The translations under genes were made by a program, and so were the position numbers. 64,000 nucleotides of DNA from Streptomyces sp. NBC_00239 (lineage in GTDB: Bacteria > Actinomycetota > Actinomycetes > Streptomycetales > Streptomycetaceae), in the NCBI RefSeq assembly GCF_036194065.1, contig NZ_CP108095.1:3534001-3598000 (forward strand), written 5' to 3'. Positions 34,718 through 42,661 of the stretch are shown piece by piece (position 1 is the stretch's first letter; each line of letters begins with the position of its first letter). The notes below the pieces were generated by a model. It was not told where the DNA came from. It saw only the letters and a program-made list of their open reading frames with translations, and did not search any database.

Positions 34718-35917
34718 ATGACCGCGACCATCCTCGTCCCCGACGACTCCCGCAGCGACGACCGGCTGCCGCCCGTACGACCCGTGTTCGCCGCGGCGAC
34801 GGTGCGCGAGATGACGTACCTCTTGACCAACCTTCCAATGACGATCATCGGATTTGTTTACGTAGTTGTCATGATTGGCGTCGCGGGCGCGCTGTCCGTG
34901 ACCGCAGTCGGTCTGCCCCTGCTCGCATTCGGTCTGCTCGGGTCACGGCAGCTGGGCAAGCTCGAACGGGCGCGGGCCCGCGTACTGCTCGGCGTCCGCG
35001 TCGACGAGCCGACGCCTATCCCGGCGCGCGGGGGTTTCGCGGGCCTCCTCCCCTGGCTGTGGACGAGCCTGAAGGACCCGGTGGCCTGGCGGACCGTGCT
35101 GTACGACGCGATCCGGCTGCCCTGGGGCGTGCTCTGCTTCGCGGTGGTGACCTGCGGGGTGTTCGTCGCCTGGCCGGTGCTGCCGTACGTGATGCGGGGG
35201 ATGACGCAGCTGGACCGGGCGATGGTGCGCGGGCTGCTCTCGCCGTCGGACGAGCTGGAACGGCGCATCGCGGAGCTGGAGTCGGACCGGGGCGTGGTCG
35301 TGGACACCGCCGCCGCCGACCTGCGCCGCATCGAACGCGACCTGCACGACGGCGCGCAGGCCCGGCTGGTCGCACTCGCGATGGGGCTGGGCATGGCCAA
35401 GGAGAAGCTGCTGGAGGACCCGGACGCGGCGGCGCGGATGGTCGACGAGGCGCACGGCGAGGTGAAGATCGCCCTCCAGGAGCTGCGCGACCTGGCCCGC
35501 GGCATCCACCCGGCCGTGCTCACCGACCGCGGACTGGACGCCGCGCTGTCCGCGGTGGCCTCGCGGTGCACGGTGCCGGGCGGGGTGCGCGTCTCGGTGG
35601 ACCTGCCGGCGCGGCCGGCGGAGGCGATCGAGGGGATCGCGTACTTCACCGTCTCCGAGCTGCTCCAGAACATCAGCAAGCACGCGCGGGCCGGCACCGC
35701 GAGCGTCGAGGTGTGGCGGGCCGGGCCGCGGGTGCTGATCAGGGTGTCGGACGACGGGCGCGGGGGCGCGCGGACGGACCGCGGGTCCGGGCTGGCCGGC
35801 CTCGCGGAACGGCTGGGTGCGGTGGACGGCGTCTTCTTCGTCGACTCTCCCGAGGGCGGCGGCACCGTGGTCACGGCGGAGCTGCCGTGGCGCGACCGCC
35901 CTGCGGTGCGCGCCTGA
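34718..35917 (+). CDS. Sensor histidine kinase, NarL-type (first of a tandem pair)
   Basis: Membrane two-component kinase of 399 residues. An N-terminal putative sensor domain has four hydrophobic segments (about 30-175), close to the Streptomyces sensor-domain family. It is followed by a HisKA_3 dimerisation helix with the phosphorylated His210 in ERDLHDGAQARL. A HATPase domain follows with N box LLQNISKHA and G boxes DDGRGG and GSGLAGLAERLGAV. The ATG at 34718 is divergent from nuoA2. Its catalytic half is nearly identical at DNA level to the second kinase, with 101 bases (35273-35373) matching exactly. The signal is unknown. Confidence 0.92.
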   Translation: MTATILVPDDSRSDDRLPPVRPVFAAATVREMTYLLTNLPMTIIGFVYVVVMIGVAGALSVTAVGLPLLAFGLLGSRQLGKLERARARVLLGVRVDEPTPIPARGGFAGLLPWLWTSLKDPVAWRTVLYDAIRLPWGVLCFAVVTCGVFVAWPVLPYVMRGMTQLDRAMVRGLLSPSDELERRIAELESDRGVVVDTAAADLRRIERDLHDGAQARLVALAMGLGMAKEKLLEDPDAAARMVDEAHGEVKIALQELRDLARGIHPAVLTDRGLDAALSAVASRCTVPGGVRVSVDLPARPAEAIEGIAYFTVSELLQNISKHARAGTASVEVWRAGPRVLIRVSDDGRGGARTDRGSGLAGLAERLGAVDGVFFVDSPEGGGTVVTAELPWRDRPAVRA

Positions 35918-36074
35918 GCCGTACGGGGTCGCGCGCCTGAGCCGTACGGGGTCGCGCGCCTGAGCCGTACGGGGTCGCGCGCCTGAGCCGTACGGGGTCG
36001 CGCCCCTGACCCGTAGGGGGTCACGCCCCCGACCCGTACGGAGTCGCGCCCCTGACCGGTACGGGGCCGAGGCC
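35914..36074. repeat. 23-bp tandem repeat, seven copies, starting at the kinase stop codon
   Basis: CTGAGCCGTACGGGGTCGCG-type units recur at 35914, 35937, 35960, 35983, 36006, 36029 and 36052, an exact 23-bp period. The first four are almost identical and the last three diverge. The first copy includes the stop codon of the kinase gene, so the array grew from the end of the coding sequence. Each unit contains GCCGTACGG. The region has no gene. Confidence 0.9.
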
Positions 36075-36094
36075 CGCGACCCCTTTCCGGACGT

Positions 36095-36208
36095 CAGCCT
36101 CGCCGGCGTTTGAGGCGCGGGTCCGGGCGGAGCCCGGTGCCCGGCGTCAGCCGGGTTGGTCGTTGGGGCTCCGCCCCAAACCCCGCGCCTCAAACGCCGG
36201 CGAGGCTG
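36095..36208. repeat. Dispersed inverted-repeat element, copy A
   Basis: Two perfect 26-bp arms (36095-36120 and 36183-36208), built around CCTCGCCGGCGTTTGAGG, flank a 62-base spacer. The spacer is itself self-complementary (GGCGGAGCC and GGCTCCGCC). The same element occurs at 48479-48590 in reverse orientation, with identical arms and a closely matching spacer. Partial copies of the arm follow at about 36229-36300. Confidence 0.9.
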
Positions 36209-36340
36209 GAAGTCGCCCCAGTGCCCCGCTTCAAACGCCGGTGAGGCCGGGACGGGCGCCGCCCGAGGCCGGGCCTCAAACGCCGGCGGGGCCGGCAGTG
36301 GCTCGCTCAGGCCGAAGGCGCGCCGCACACGCCGTCCCCA

Positions 36341-36358
36341 GGGTGGGGATAACCCCCG
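36341..36358 (+). promoter_or_regulatory. GGGG-ATAA-CCCC motif before the second kinase
   Basis: GGGTGGGGATAACCCCCG lies 131 bases before the kinase start. Its core GGGGATAACCCC is the exact reverse complement of the core at 34645-34656, upstream of nuoA2 and the first kinase. Likely a shared regulator site; no clear -35/-10 pair was recognised next to it. Confidence 0.5.
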
Positions 36359-36488
36359 ATCGGGACACCGACGTGCTCCATGGCCCCGGAAGGGTGCCGG
36401 CGGCGAGGCTTGGTGCAGGCAGGAAACGGCAGATCAAGCAGACCAAGCGGACCGGGCAGATCAGACGCACGGACGGACGGGCGGACTC

Positions 36489-37799
36489 ATGGACAGCAAC
36501 AAGGGCGGGGCCCTCCACCGGCTCCCCGCGGCGCTCCGCGCCCCGGTCGAGGCACGGACCTGGCGGGAGTTCGGGCACCTGATGCTCGGCCTGCCACTGA
36601 GCGTCGTGTACTTCTCGCTCGCGATCGTCGCGCTCAGCGCCGGAGCGGGGCTGCTGGTCACCTTCCTGGGGATCCCGGTGCTCGCCGCGGGGCTGGCGAT
36701 GTGCCGCGGGTTCGGGTCGGTCGAGCGGGCCCGGGCGCGGGCGCTGCTGCGGACCGAGGTGGAGCCGCCGGAGCCGGTGCGGGCCCGCAAGGGCGGTGCG
36801 TTCGGCTGGATGGGCGCGATGCTCAAGAGCGGCGCCTCGTGGCGGCACATGCTCTACGCGGTGATCCACTTCCCGTGGGCGGTGTTCACGTTCACGGTCG
36901 CCCTGGTCTTCATGGTCTACGGCTGGGCGCTGCTGTTGTACCCGCTCTGGCACTGGGTGTTCCCGACCTTCACGGACCAGCCGGGACTCCAGCTGTTCCA
37001 GAACGGCGACTACAGCTTCTACCTCGACTCCCCCGCCCGGATCGCCCTGACCTCGTTGATCGGCCTGGGGTTCACCCTGGTCACGCCGTGGCTGGTACGC
37101 GGCTTCGCGGGGGTGGACCGGGCGCTGATCCGCGGGCTGCTCGGGCCGTCCCGGCTGGCGACCCGTGTGACCGAGCTGGAGTCGGACCGGGGCGTGGTCG
37201 TGGACACCGCCGCCGCCGACCTGCGCCGCATCGAACGCGACCTGCACGACGGCGCGCAGGCCCGGCTGGTCGCCCTCGCCATGGACCTGGGCCTGGCGAA
37301 GGAGAAGCTCGCGGAGGACCCGCAGGCCGCGGCGCGGATGGTCGACGAGGCGCACGGCGAGGTGAAGATCGCCCTCCAGGAGCTGCGCGACCTGGCCCGC
37401 GGCATCCACCCGGCCGTTCTGACCGACCGCGGACTGGACGCCGCGCTGTCCGCGGTGGCGTCCCGGTGCACGGTGCCGGGCGGGGTGCGCGTCTCGGTGG
37501 ACCTGCCGGTGCGGCCCGCTCCGGCGATCGAGGGGATCGCGTACTTCACCGTCTCCGAGCTGCTCCAGAACATCAGCAAGCACGCGCGGGCCCGCACCGC
37601 GAGCATCGAGGTGTGGCGGGCGGCCGACCGGCTGCTGATCCAGGTCGCCGACGACGGGCGCGGGGGTGCGGCGGCCGGGGCGGGCAGCGGGCTGTCGGGG
37701 CTGGCGGAGCGGATCGGCGCGGTGGACGGGGTGCTGGTGGTGGAGTCGCCTGAGGCCGGCGGCACCCGGGTGACCGCCGAGCTCCCCTGGCGCGGCTGA
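36489..37799 (+). CDS. Sensor histidine kinase, NarL-type (second of a tandem pair)
   Basis: Membrane kinase of 436 residues with the same layout as its upstream neighbour. It has a sensor domain with four membrane segments (about 30-215) and a larger extracytoplasmic loop including NGDYSFYLDSPARI. A HisKA_3 helix follows with His253 in ERDLHDGAQ, then an ATPase domain with LLQNISKHA, DDGRGG and GSGLSGLAERIGAV. The kinase halves of the two proteins are almost identical while the sensor halves differ. Both may therefore phosphorylate the same response regulator in answer to different signals. The ATG at 36489 has GGACGGGCGGA upstream. Confidence 0.92.
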   Translation: MDSNKGGALHRLPAALRAPVEARTWREFGHLMLGLPLSVVYFSLAIVALSAGAGLLVTFLGIPVLAAGLAMCRGFGSVERARARALLRTEVEPPEPVRARKGGAFGWMGAMLKSGASWRHMLYAVIHFPWAVFTFTVALVFMVYGWALLLYPLWHWVFPTFTDQPGLQLFQNGDYSFYLDSPARIALTSLIGLGFTLVTPWLVRGFAGVDRALIRGLLGPSRLATRVTELESDRGVVVDTAAADLRRIERDLHDGAQARLVALAMDLGLAKEKLAEDPQAAARMVDEAHGEVKIALQELRDLARGIHPAVLTDRGLDAALSAVASRCTVPGGVRVSVDLPVRPAPAIEGIAYFTVSELLQNISKHARARTASIEVWRAADRLLIQVADDGRGGAAAGAGSGLSGLAERIGAVDGVLVVESPEAGGTRVTAELPWRG

Positions 37800-37979
37800 G
37801 CCCGCCCCTGCGGCCGGGACCGGCACTCCGCCGCACCGTTACGGACTCGGCGCCTGCGCGTGCGGACGCGTACCGGCCCCCGCAGGTGCGGACCCCGCCC
37901 TTCCGCCCCGGACCGTCACTTCCCCGCCATGTGCGGACCGGGCGCCTCCGCGTCCGGCCCCGTTCACACGCCCGTCCGT

Positions 37980-38009
37980 GAGCCCGGATCCGACCCCGGA
38001 TCCGGGCTC
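37980..38009 (+). terminator. Possible terminator after the second kinase
   Basis: GAGCCCGGATC (37980-37990) pairs with GATCCGGGCTC (37999-38009), an 11-bp stem with an 8-base loop, 180 bases after the kinase stop and without a T run. The rest of the 37800-38162 gap shows no gene. Confidence 0.45.
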
Positions 38010-38162
38010 CGACGCGCACCCCCACAACCCCTCTGACCTGCGAATTCGCTACCCCCGACCGGACTCCGCCCACCCGGTGGGTCGATCTGCGCTCCGTCCC
38101 GCCTCGAGACTGGGATGCTTTGCTCTGCCAGGTAAGAACGAGCGAATGCGGGGCGCGAAATC

Positions 38163-38834
38163 GTGGACGACAGGGTGCGGGTGGTCATCGCCGAAGATTC
38201 GGTGCTGCTCCGTGATGGCCTGACCCGGCTGCTGACCGACCGGGGGCACGACGTCGTCGCCGGCGTCGGCGATGCCGACGCGCTGATCAAGACGATCGAC
38301 GGGCTGGCCGCGGACGGCGCGCTGCCGGACGTGGTGGTGGCCGATGTCCGGATGCCCCCCACGCACACCGACGAGGGGGTGCGGGCAGCGGTGCGGCTGC
38401 GCGCCACGCACCCCGGCATAGGCGTGCTCGTGCTGTCGCAGTACGTGGAGGAGCAGTACGCCACCGAGCTGCTGGCAGGGTCCAGCACCGGGGTGGGCTA
38501 CCTCCTCAAGGACCGGGTGGCCGACGTGCGCGAGTTCGTCGACGCCGTGGTCCGCGTGGCGCGGGGCGGCACGGCGCTCGACCCGGAGGTCGTGGCCCAG
38601 CTGCTGGGCCGCAGCCGCAAGCAGGACGTACTCGCGGGTCTGACCCCCCGCGAGCGCGAGGTGCTGGGCCTGATGGCCGAGGGCCGTACGAATTCCGCGG
38701 TCGCGAAGCAGCTGGTCGTGAGCGACGGAGCGGTCGAGAAGCACGTGAGCAACATCTTCATGAAGCTCGGCCTGTCGCCCAGTGACGGGGATCACCGGCG
38801 TGTGCTGGCCGTGCTCACCTATCTGAATTCCTAG
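38163..38834 (+). CDS. Response regulator, NarL/LuxR family
   Basis: DNA-binding response regulator of 223 residues. The receiver domain has the acidic pair Glu11-Asp12, the phosphorylation site Asp61 in VVADVRMP, Ser92 and Lys116 in GYLLKDR. The C-terminal LuxR-type helix-turn-helix starts at LTPREREVLGLMAEGRTNSAVAKQL (about residue 155). The start is a GTG at 38163 with a weak ribosome-binding site. It follows the two kinases on the same strand and precedes korA, so it is the natural partner of both kinases and a candidate regulator of nuo2 and korAB. Confidence 0.94.
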   Translation: MDDRVRVVIAEDSVLLRDGLTRLLTDRGHDVVAGVGDADALIKTIDGLAADGALPDVVVADVRMPPTHTDEGVRAAVRLRATHPGIGVLVLSQYVEEQYATELLAGSSTGVGYLLKDRVADVREFVDAVVRVARGGTALDPEVVAQLLGRSRKQDVLAGLTPREREVLGLMAEGRTNSAVAKQLVVSDGAVEKHVSNIFMKLGLSPSDGDHRRVLAVLTYLNS

Positions 38835-38838
38835 ACAC

Positions 38839-38853
38839 CTGACACCCTGTCAG
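38839..38853. promoter_or_regulatory. Palindrome before korA
   Basis: CTGACA-CCC-TGTCAG lies five bases after the response regulator stop and about 190 bases before korA. It may be a weak terminator or an operator. A TAGGGT at 38994-38999, about 40 bases before the korA start, is a possible -10. Confidence 0.35.
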
Positions 38854-39039
38854 ATATCGGCGCCGGAGGGCTGCCGGCGGCTGACCGGAGTGGCGCAGAA
38901 TCCACCGCCAGGGCAAGCCGCACCCGGGGGCCGCGAGGTCTCAAAGTGCGGTCCAGAAAATGAGCGACCCGGGGAAGGACACCCTTACCGACGTAGGGTT
39001 GGCCTTGGGACGCCGTCGCCTCGAAGGAGGTCCAGTTCA

Positions 39040-40983
39040 GTGACCAGCCAGGTCAGTAGCCCGGCCGAGCAGGCCGGCGGGGCAGCAGGGGCTGTCGTCG
39101 GCGAGCAGCGGACGCCCGCGGCCTCCGGCGAGAAGGAAGTCCGCCGCCTCGACCGCGTGATCATCCGTTTCGCGGGTGACTCCGGTGACGGCATGCAGCT
39201 CACCGGTGACCGCTTCACCTCGGAGACCGCGTCGTTCGGGAACGACCTCTCGACGCTGCCGAACTTCCCCGCCGAGATCCGTGCGCCCGCCGGCACGCTG
39301 CCGGGCGTTTCCTCCTTCCAGCTGCACTTCGCCGACCACGACATCCTCACTCCGGGTGACGCCCCGAACGTGCTGGTCGCCATGAACCCGGCCGCGCTGA
39401 AGGCGAACATCGCCGACGTGCCGCGCGGCGCGGAGATCATCGTCAACACCGACGAGTTCACCAAGCGGCCGATGGCCAAGGTGGGCTACGAGACCTCCCC
39501 GCTGGAAGACGGCTCGCTGGAGGCGTACAACGTCCACCCGGTGCCGCTGACCACGCTGACGGTCGAGGCCCTGAAGGACTTCGGGCTGTCCCGCAAGGAG
39601 GCCGAGCGCAGCAAGAACATGTTCGCGCTGGGCCTGCTCAGCTGGATGTACCACCGGCCGACCGAGGGCACCGAGAAGTTCCTGCGGGCGAAGTTCGCGA
39701 AGAAGCCCGAGATCGCCGAGGCGAACGTCGCGGCCTTCCGCGCGGGCTGGAACTTCGGCGAGACCACCGAGGACTTCGCGGTCTCGTACGAGGTCGCCCC
39801 CGCGACCAAGGCGTTCCCCACCGGCACGTACCGCAACATCTCCGGGAACCTGGCCCTGTCCTACGGCCTGATCGCGGCCGGCCGTCAGGCCGACCTGCCG
39901 CTCTACCTGGGCTCCTACCCGATCACCCCGGCCTCGGACATCCTGCACGAGCTGTCGAAGCACAAGAACTTCGGCGTGCGCACCTTCCAGGCCGAGGACG
40001 AGATCGCGGGCATCGGCGCGGCGCTCGGCGCCGCCTTCGGCGGCTCCCTCGCGGTGACCACCACCTCCGGCCCCGGCGTGGCGCTGAAGTCGGAGGCCAT
40101 CGGCCTGGCGGTCTCCCTGGAGCTGCCGCTGCTGATCGTGGACATCCAGCGCGGCGGCCCGTCCACCGGTCTGCCGACCAAGACAGAGCAGGCCGACCTG
40201 CTGCAGGCCATGTACGGGCGCAACGGCGAGGCCCCGGTCCCGGTGGTCGCCCCGAAGACGCCCGGCGACTGCTTCGACGCGGCGCTGGACGCGGCCCGGA
40301 TCGCGCTGACCTACCGGACGCCGGTCTTCCTGCTGTCCGACGGCTACCTCGCCAACGGCTCCGAGCCGTGGCGGATCCCGGACCTGGACGACCTGCCCGA
40401 CCTGCGGGTCCAGTTCGCGACCGGCCCGAACCACGAGCTCGCGGACGGCACCGAGGTCTTCTGGCCGTACAAGCGGGACCCGCAGACCCTGGCCCGCCCC
40501 TGGGCGGTGCCGGGCACTCCGGGCCTGGAGCACCGGATCGGCGGCATCGAGAAGCAGGACGGCACGGGCAACATCTCCTACGACCCGGCCAACCACGAGT
40601 TCATGGTCCGCACCCGGCAGGCCAAGATCGACGGCATCGACGTCCCGGACGTCGAGGTCGACGACCCCGACAACGCCCGGACCCTGGTCATCGGCTGGGG
40701 CTCCACGTACGGCCCGATCACGGCGGCCGTGCGCCGGCTGCGGCTCGCCGGGGCCCCCATCGCGCAGGCCCACCTGCGCCACCTCAACCCGTTCCCCCGG
40801 AATCTGGGCGAGGTCCTGAAGCGTTACGACAAGGTAGTGGTTCCGGAGATGAACCTCGGCCAGCTCGCCACCCTGATCAGGGCGAAGTACCTGGTCGACG
40901 CGCAGTCGTACAACCAGGTCAACGGAATGCCGTTCAAGGCGGAGCAGCTCGCGACGGTTCTCAAGGAGGCCATCGATGTCTGA
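39040..40983 (+). CDS. korA: 2-oxoacid:ferredoxin oxidoreductase, alpha subunit (fused gamma-alpha)
   Basis: Large subunit of the enzyme that oxidatively decarboxylates 2-oxoglutarate to succinyl-CoA and passes electrons to ferredoxin. The GTG at 39040 has a perfect AAGGAGG and gives 647 residues. The N-terminal gamma domain (about 40-230) contains RFAGDSGDGMQLTGDRF. The alpha domain follows with GSYPITPASDILHELSKH and the EDEIAG glutamate that contacts thiamine diphosphate. No ferredoxin domain is fused. It overlaps korB by eight bases. The actinobacterial KorAB is the closest known type. Confidence 0.95.
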   Translation: MTSQVSSPAEQAGGAAGAVVGEQRTPAASGEKEVRRLDRVIIRFAGDSGDGMQLTGDRFTSETASFGNDLSTLPNFPAEIRAPAGTLPGVSSFQLHFADHDILTPGDAPNVLVAMNPAALKANIADVPRGAEIIVNTDEFTKRPMAKVGYETSPLEDGSLEAYNVHPVPLTTLTVEALKDFGLSRKEAERSKNMFALGLLSWMYHRPTEGTEKFLRAKFAKKPEIAEANVAAFRAGWNFGETTEDFAVSYEVAPATKAFPTGTYRNISGNLALSYGLIAAGRQADLPLYLGSYPITPASDILHELSKHKNFGVRTFQAEDEIAGIGAALGAAFGGSLAVTTTSGPGVALKSEAIGLAVSLELPLLIVDIQRGGPSTGLPTKTEQADLLQAMYGRNGEAPVPVVAPKTPGDCFDAALDAARIALTYRTPVFLLSDGYLANGSEPWRIPDLDDLPDLRVQFATGPNHELADGTEVFWPYKRDPQTLARPWAVPGTPGLEHRIGGIEKQDGTGNISYDPANHEFMVRTRQAKIDGIDVPDVEVDDPDNARTLVIGWGSTYGPITAAVRRLRLAGAPIAQAHLRHLNPFPRNLGEVLKRYDKVVVPEMNLGQLATLIRAKYLVDAQSYNQVNGMPFKAEQLATVLKEAIDV

Positions 40984-42055
40984 GACGACGGCGGAACCCG
41001 CCTCCCACCACTCCCTGCTCTCCCTCGTGCCCAAGGCCGAGGCCAAGCAGTCGATGAAGGACTTCAAGTCCGACCAGGAAGTCCGCTGGTGCCCGGGCTG
41101 CGGCGACTACGCGGTGCTCGCCGCGGTCCAGGGCTTCATGCCCGAGCTGGGCCTGGCGAAGGAGAACATCGTCTTCGTCTCGGGCATCGGCTGCTCGTCG
41201 CGTTTCCCGTACTACATGAACACGTACGGGATGCACTCGATCCACGGCCGCGCCCCGGCCATCGCGACGGGCCTCGCGTCCTCGCGCCGGGACCTGAGCG
41301 TGTGGGTGGTCACCGGTGACGGCGACGCGCTGTCCATCGGCGGCAACCACCTGATCCACGCCCTGCGCCGGAACGTCAACCTCAAGATCCTGCTGTTCAA
41401 CAACCGGATCTACGGTCTGACCAAGGGCCAGTACTCGCCGACCTCCGAGGTCGGCAAGCTCACCAAGTCCTCCCCGATGGGCTCGCTGGACGCGCCCTTC
41501 AACCCGGTGTCCCTCGCGATCGGCGCCGAGGCCTCCTTCGTGGCCCGGACCGTGGACTCCGACCGCAAGCACCTCACCGAGGTGCTGCGCGCCGCCGCCG
41601 ACCACAACGGCACGGCGCTGGTCGAGATCTACCAGAACTGCAACATCTTCAACGACGGCGCGTTCGAGGTCCTCAAGGACAACGAGCAGGCGCAGGAGGC
41701 CGTGATCCGGCTGGAGCACGGGCAGCCGATCCGCTTCGGCGTGGACCTGCACAAGGGTGTGGTGCGGGACCCGGCCACCGGCGACCTCCAGGTCGTCGAG
41801 GTGACCCCGGAGAACGAGTCGCGGATCCTGGTCCACGACGCGCACACGGCCAGCCCGACCACCGCGTTCGCCTTGTCCCGGCTGGCCGACCCGGACACCC
41901 TGCACCACACGCCGATCGGTGTGTTCCGCAGCGTGGAGCGGGCCGTCTACGACACGCAGATGTCGGACCAGCTGGACACCGCCATCGAGCAGAACGGCAA
42001 GGGCGACCTGAGCCGGCTCCTCACCGGCAACGACACGTGGACGGTCGTCGGCTGA
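40976..42055 (+). CDS. korB: 2-oxoacid:ferredoxin oxidoreductase, beta subunit
   Basis: Thiamine diphosphate and iron-sulfur subunit, 359 residues. Cys39 and Cys42 (WCPGCGDY), Cys73 (GIGCSSR) and Cys222 (YQNCNIF) match the four ligands of the single [4Fe-4S] cluster. The cofactor motif GDGDALSIGGN lies at 114-124, ending in the expected Asn in LFNNRIYG. There is no separate delta (ferredoxin) subunit, so a free ferredoxin must take the electrons. It overlaps korA by eight bases (ATGTCTGA) and ends at a bidirectional hairpin. Confidence 0.96.
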   Translation: MSETTAEPASHHSLLSLVPKAEAKQSMKDFKSDQEVRWCPGCGDYAVLAAVQGFMPELGLAKENIVFVSGIGCSSRFPYYMNTYGMHSIHGRAPAIATGLASSRRDLSVWVVTGDGDALSIGGNHLIHALRRNVNLKILLFNNRIYGLTKGQYSPTSEVGKLTKSSPMGSLDAPFNPVSLAIGAEASFVARTVDSDRKHLTEVLRAAADHNGTALVEIYQNCNIFNDGAFEVLKDNEQAQEAVIRLEHGQPIRFGVDLHKGVVRDPATGDLQVVEVTPENESRILVHDAHTASPTTAFALSRLADPDTLHHTPIGVFRSVERAVYDTQMSDQLDTAIEQNGKGDLSRLLTGNDTWTVVG

Positions 42056-42080
42056 CGCCGCACCGCCCGCACGGCGCACG

Positions 42081-42112
42081 AGGCCCGGATCTCCCTCAGG
42101 AGGTCCGGGCCT
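42081..42112. terminator. Bidirectional terminator between korB and the HxlR gene
   Basis: AGGCCCGGA (42081-42089) pairs with TCCGGGCCT (42104-42112), with inner pairing CTCC/GGAG. It overlaps the last codons of the convergent HxlR gene. Confidence 0.7.
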
Positions 42113-42563
42113 GGCCGCGTGCCGTCCCGGCCCCGCCGTCCGGTGTCACGGCCTCGCCCTTCGCCGTCCCGGCCCCGCCGTCCGGTGTCACGGCCTCGCC
42201 GGGTGCCGTCCGGACCCCGTCGTACGCCGCCCGGGCCCGCTGCACGTCGGCGGTGCGGTGCTCGGTCCAGCGGGCCAGCGCCCAGACCTGCTCGGCGGCC
42301 TCCCGGCCCATGGCGGTGAGCGAGTAGTCCACCCGGGGCGGGATCACCGGCTTGGCGTCGCGCAGCACGAAGCCGTCGCGCTCCAGCGTGCGGAGGGTCT
42401 GGGCCAGCATCTTCTCGCTGACCCCGCCGACCTCGCGGCGCAGCTCGCTGAAGCGGTACGAGCGCTCGAAGAGCGCGGCCAGCACCAGCACGCCCCAGCG
42501 GCTGGTGACGTGTTCGAGCACGCCGCGCGAGGGGCACATCGGGGCCTTCACACTTACTTCCAC
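42096..42563 (-). CDS. HxlR family transcriptional regulator
   Basis: A 155-residue winged-helix regulator. The HxlR core (about 8-110) contains CPSRGVLEHVTSRWGVLVLAALFER with the single N-terminal Cys9 often used for redox or electrophile sensing. GGVSEKMLAQTLRTLERDGFVLRD follows as recognition region. The C-terminal 40 residues hold a tandem repeat of GEAVTPDGGAGTA, coded by a 42-bp DNA duplication (42121-42200). The GTG at 42563 faces the divergent NmrA-type gene, and a palindrome lies between, so it probably represses that gene and itself. Confidence 0.9.
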   Translation of the reverse strand: MEVSVKAPMCPSRGVLEHVTSRWGVLVLAALFERSYRFSELRREVGGVSEKMLAQTLRTLERDGFVLRDAKPVIPPRVDYSLTAMGREAAEQVWALARWTEHRTADVQRARAAYDGVRTAPGEAVTPDGGAGTAKGEAVTPDGGAGTARGQARTS

Positions 42564-42566
42564 ACC

Positions 42567-42619
42567 AGTACCTTACTTCAAAGTGGGTACTTACGAATGG
42601 ATAGCGCTCTCCGTAGGGT
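42567..42619 (+). promoter_or_regulatory. HxlR operator and promoter of the divergent oxidoreductase
   Basis: AGTACC (42567-42572) and GGTACT (42586-42591) form an inverted repeat with a 13-base spacer, next to the HxlR start. TTACGA (42591-42596) and TAGGGT (42614-42619), 17 bases apart, form a promoter for the oxidoreductase gene whose -35 touches the repeat. Confidence 0.6.
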
Positions 42620-42661
42620 GGTGCCCACCACGAGAACACGCCCTCGACACGGGAGACAACC

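Noticed and set aside
35914..36488. Repeat region as an insertion sequence remnant
   Set aside because: No transposase fragment or target-site duplication was found; the arrays are simple repeats plus a dispersed hairpin element.
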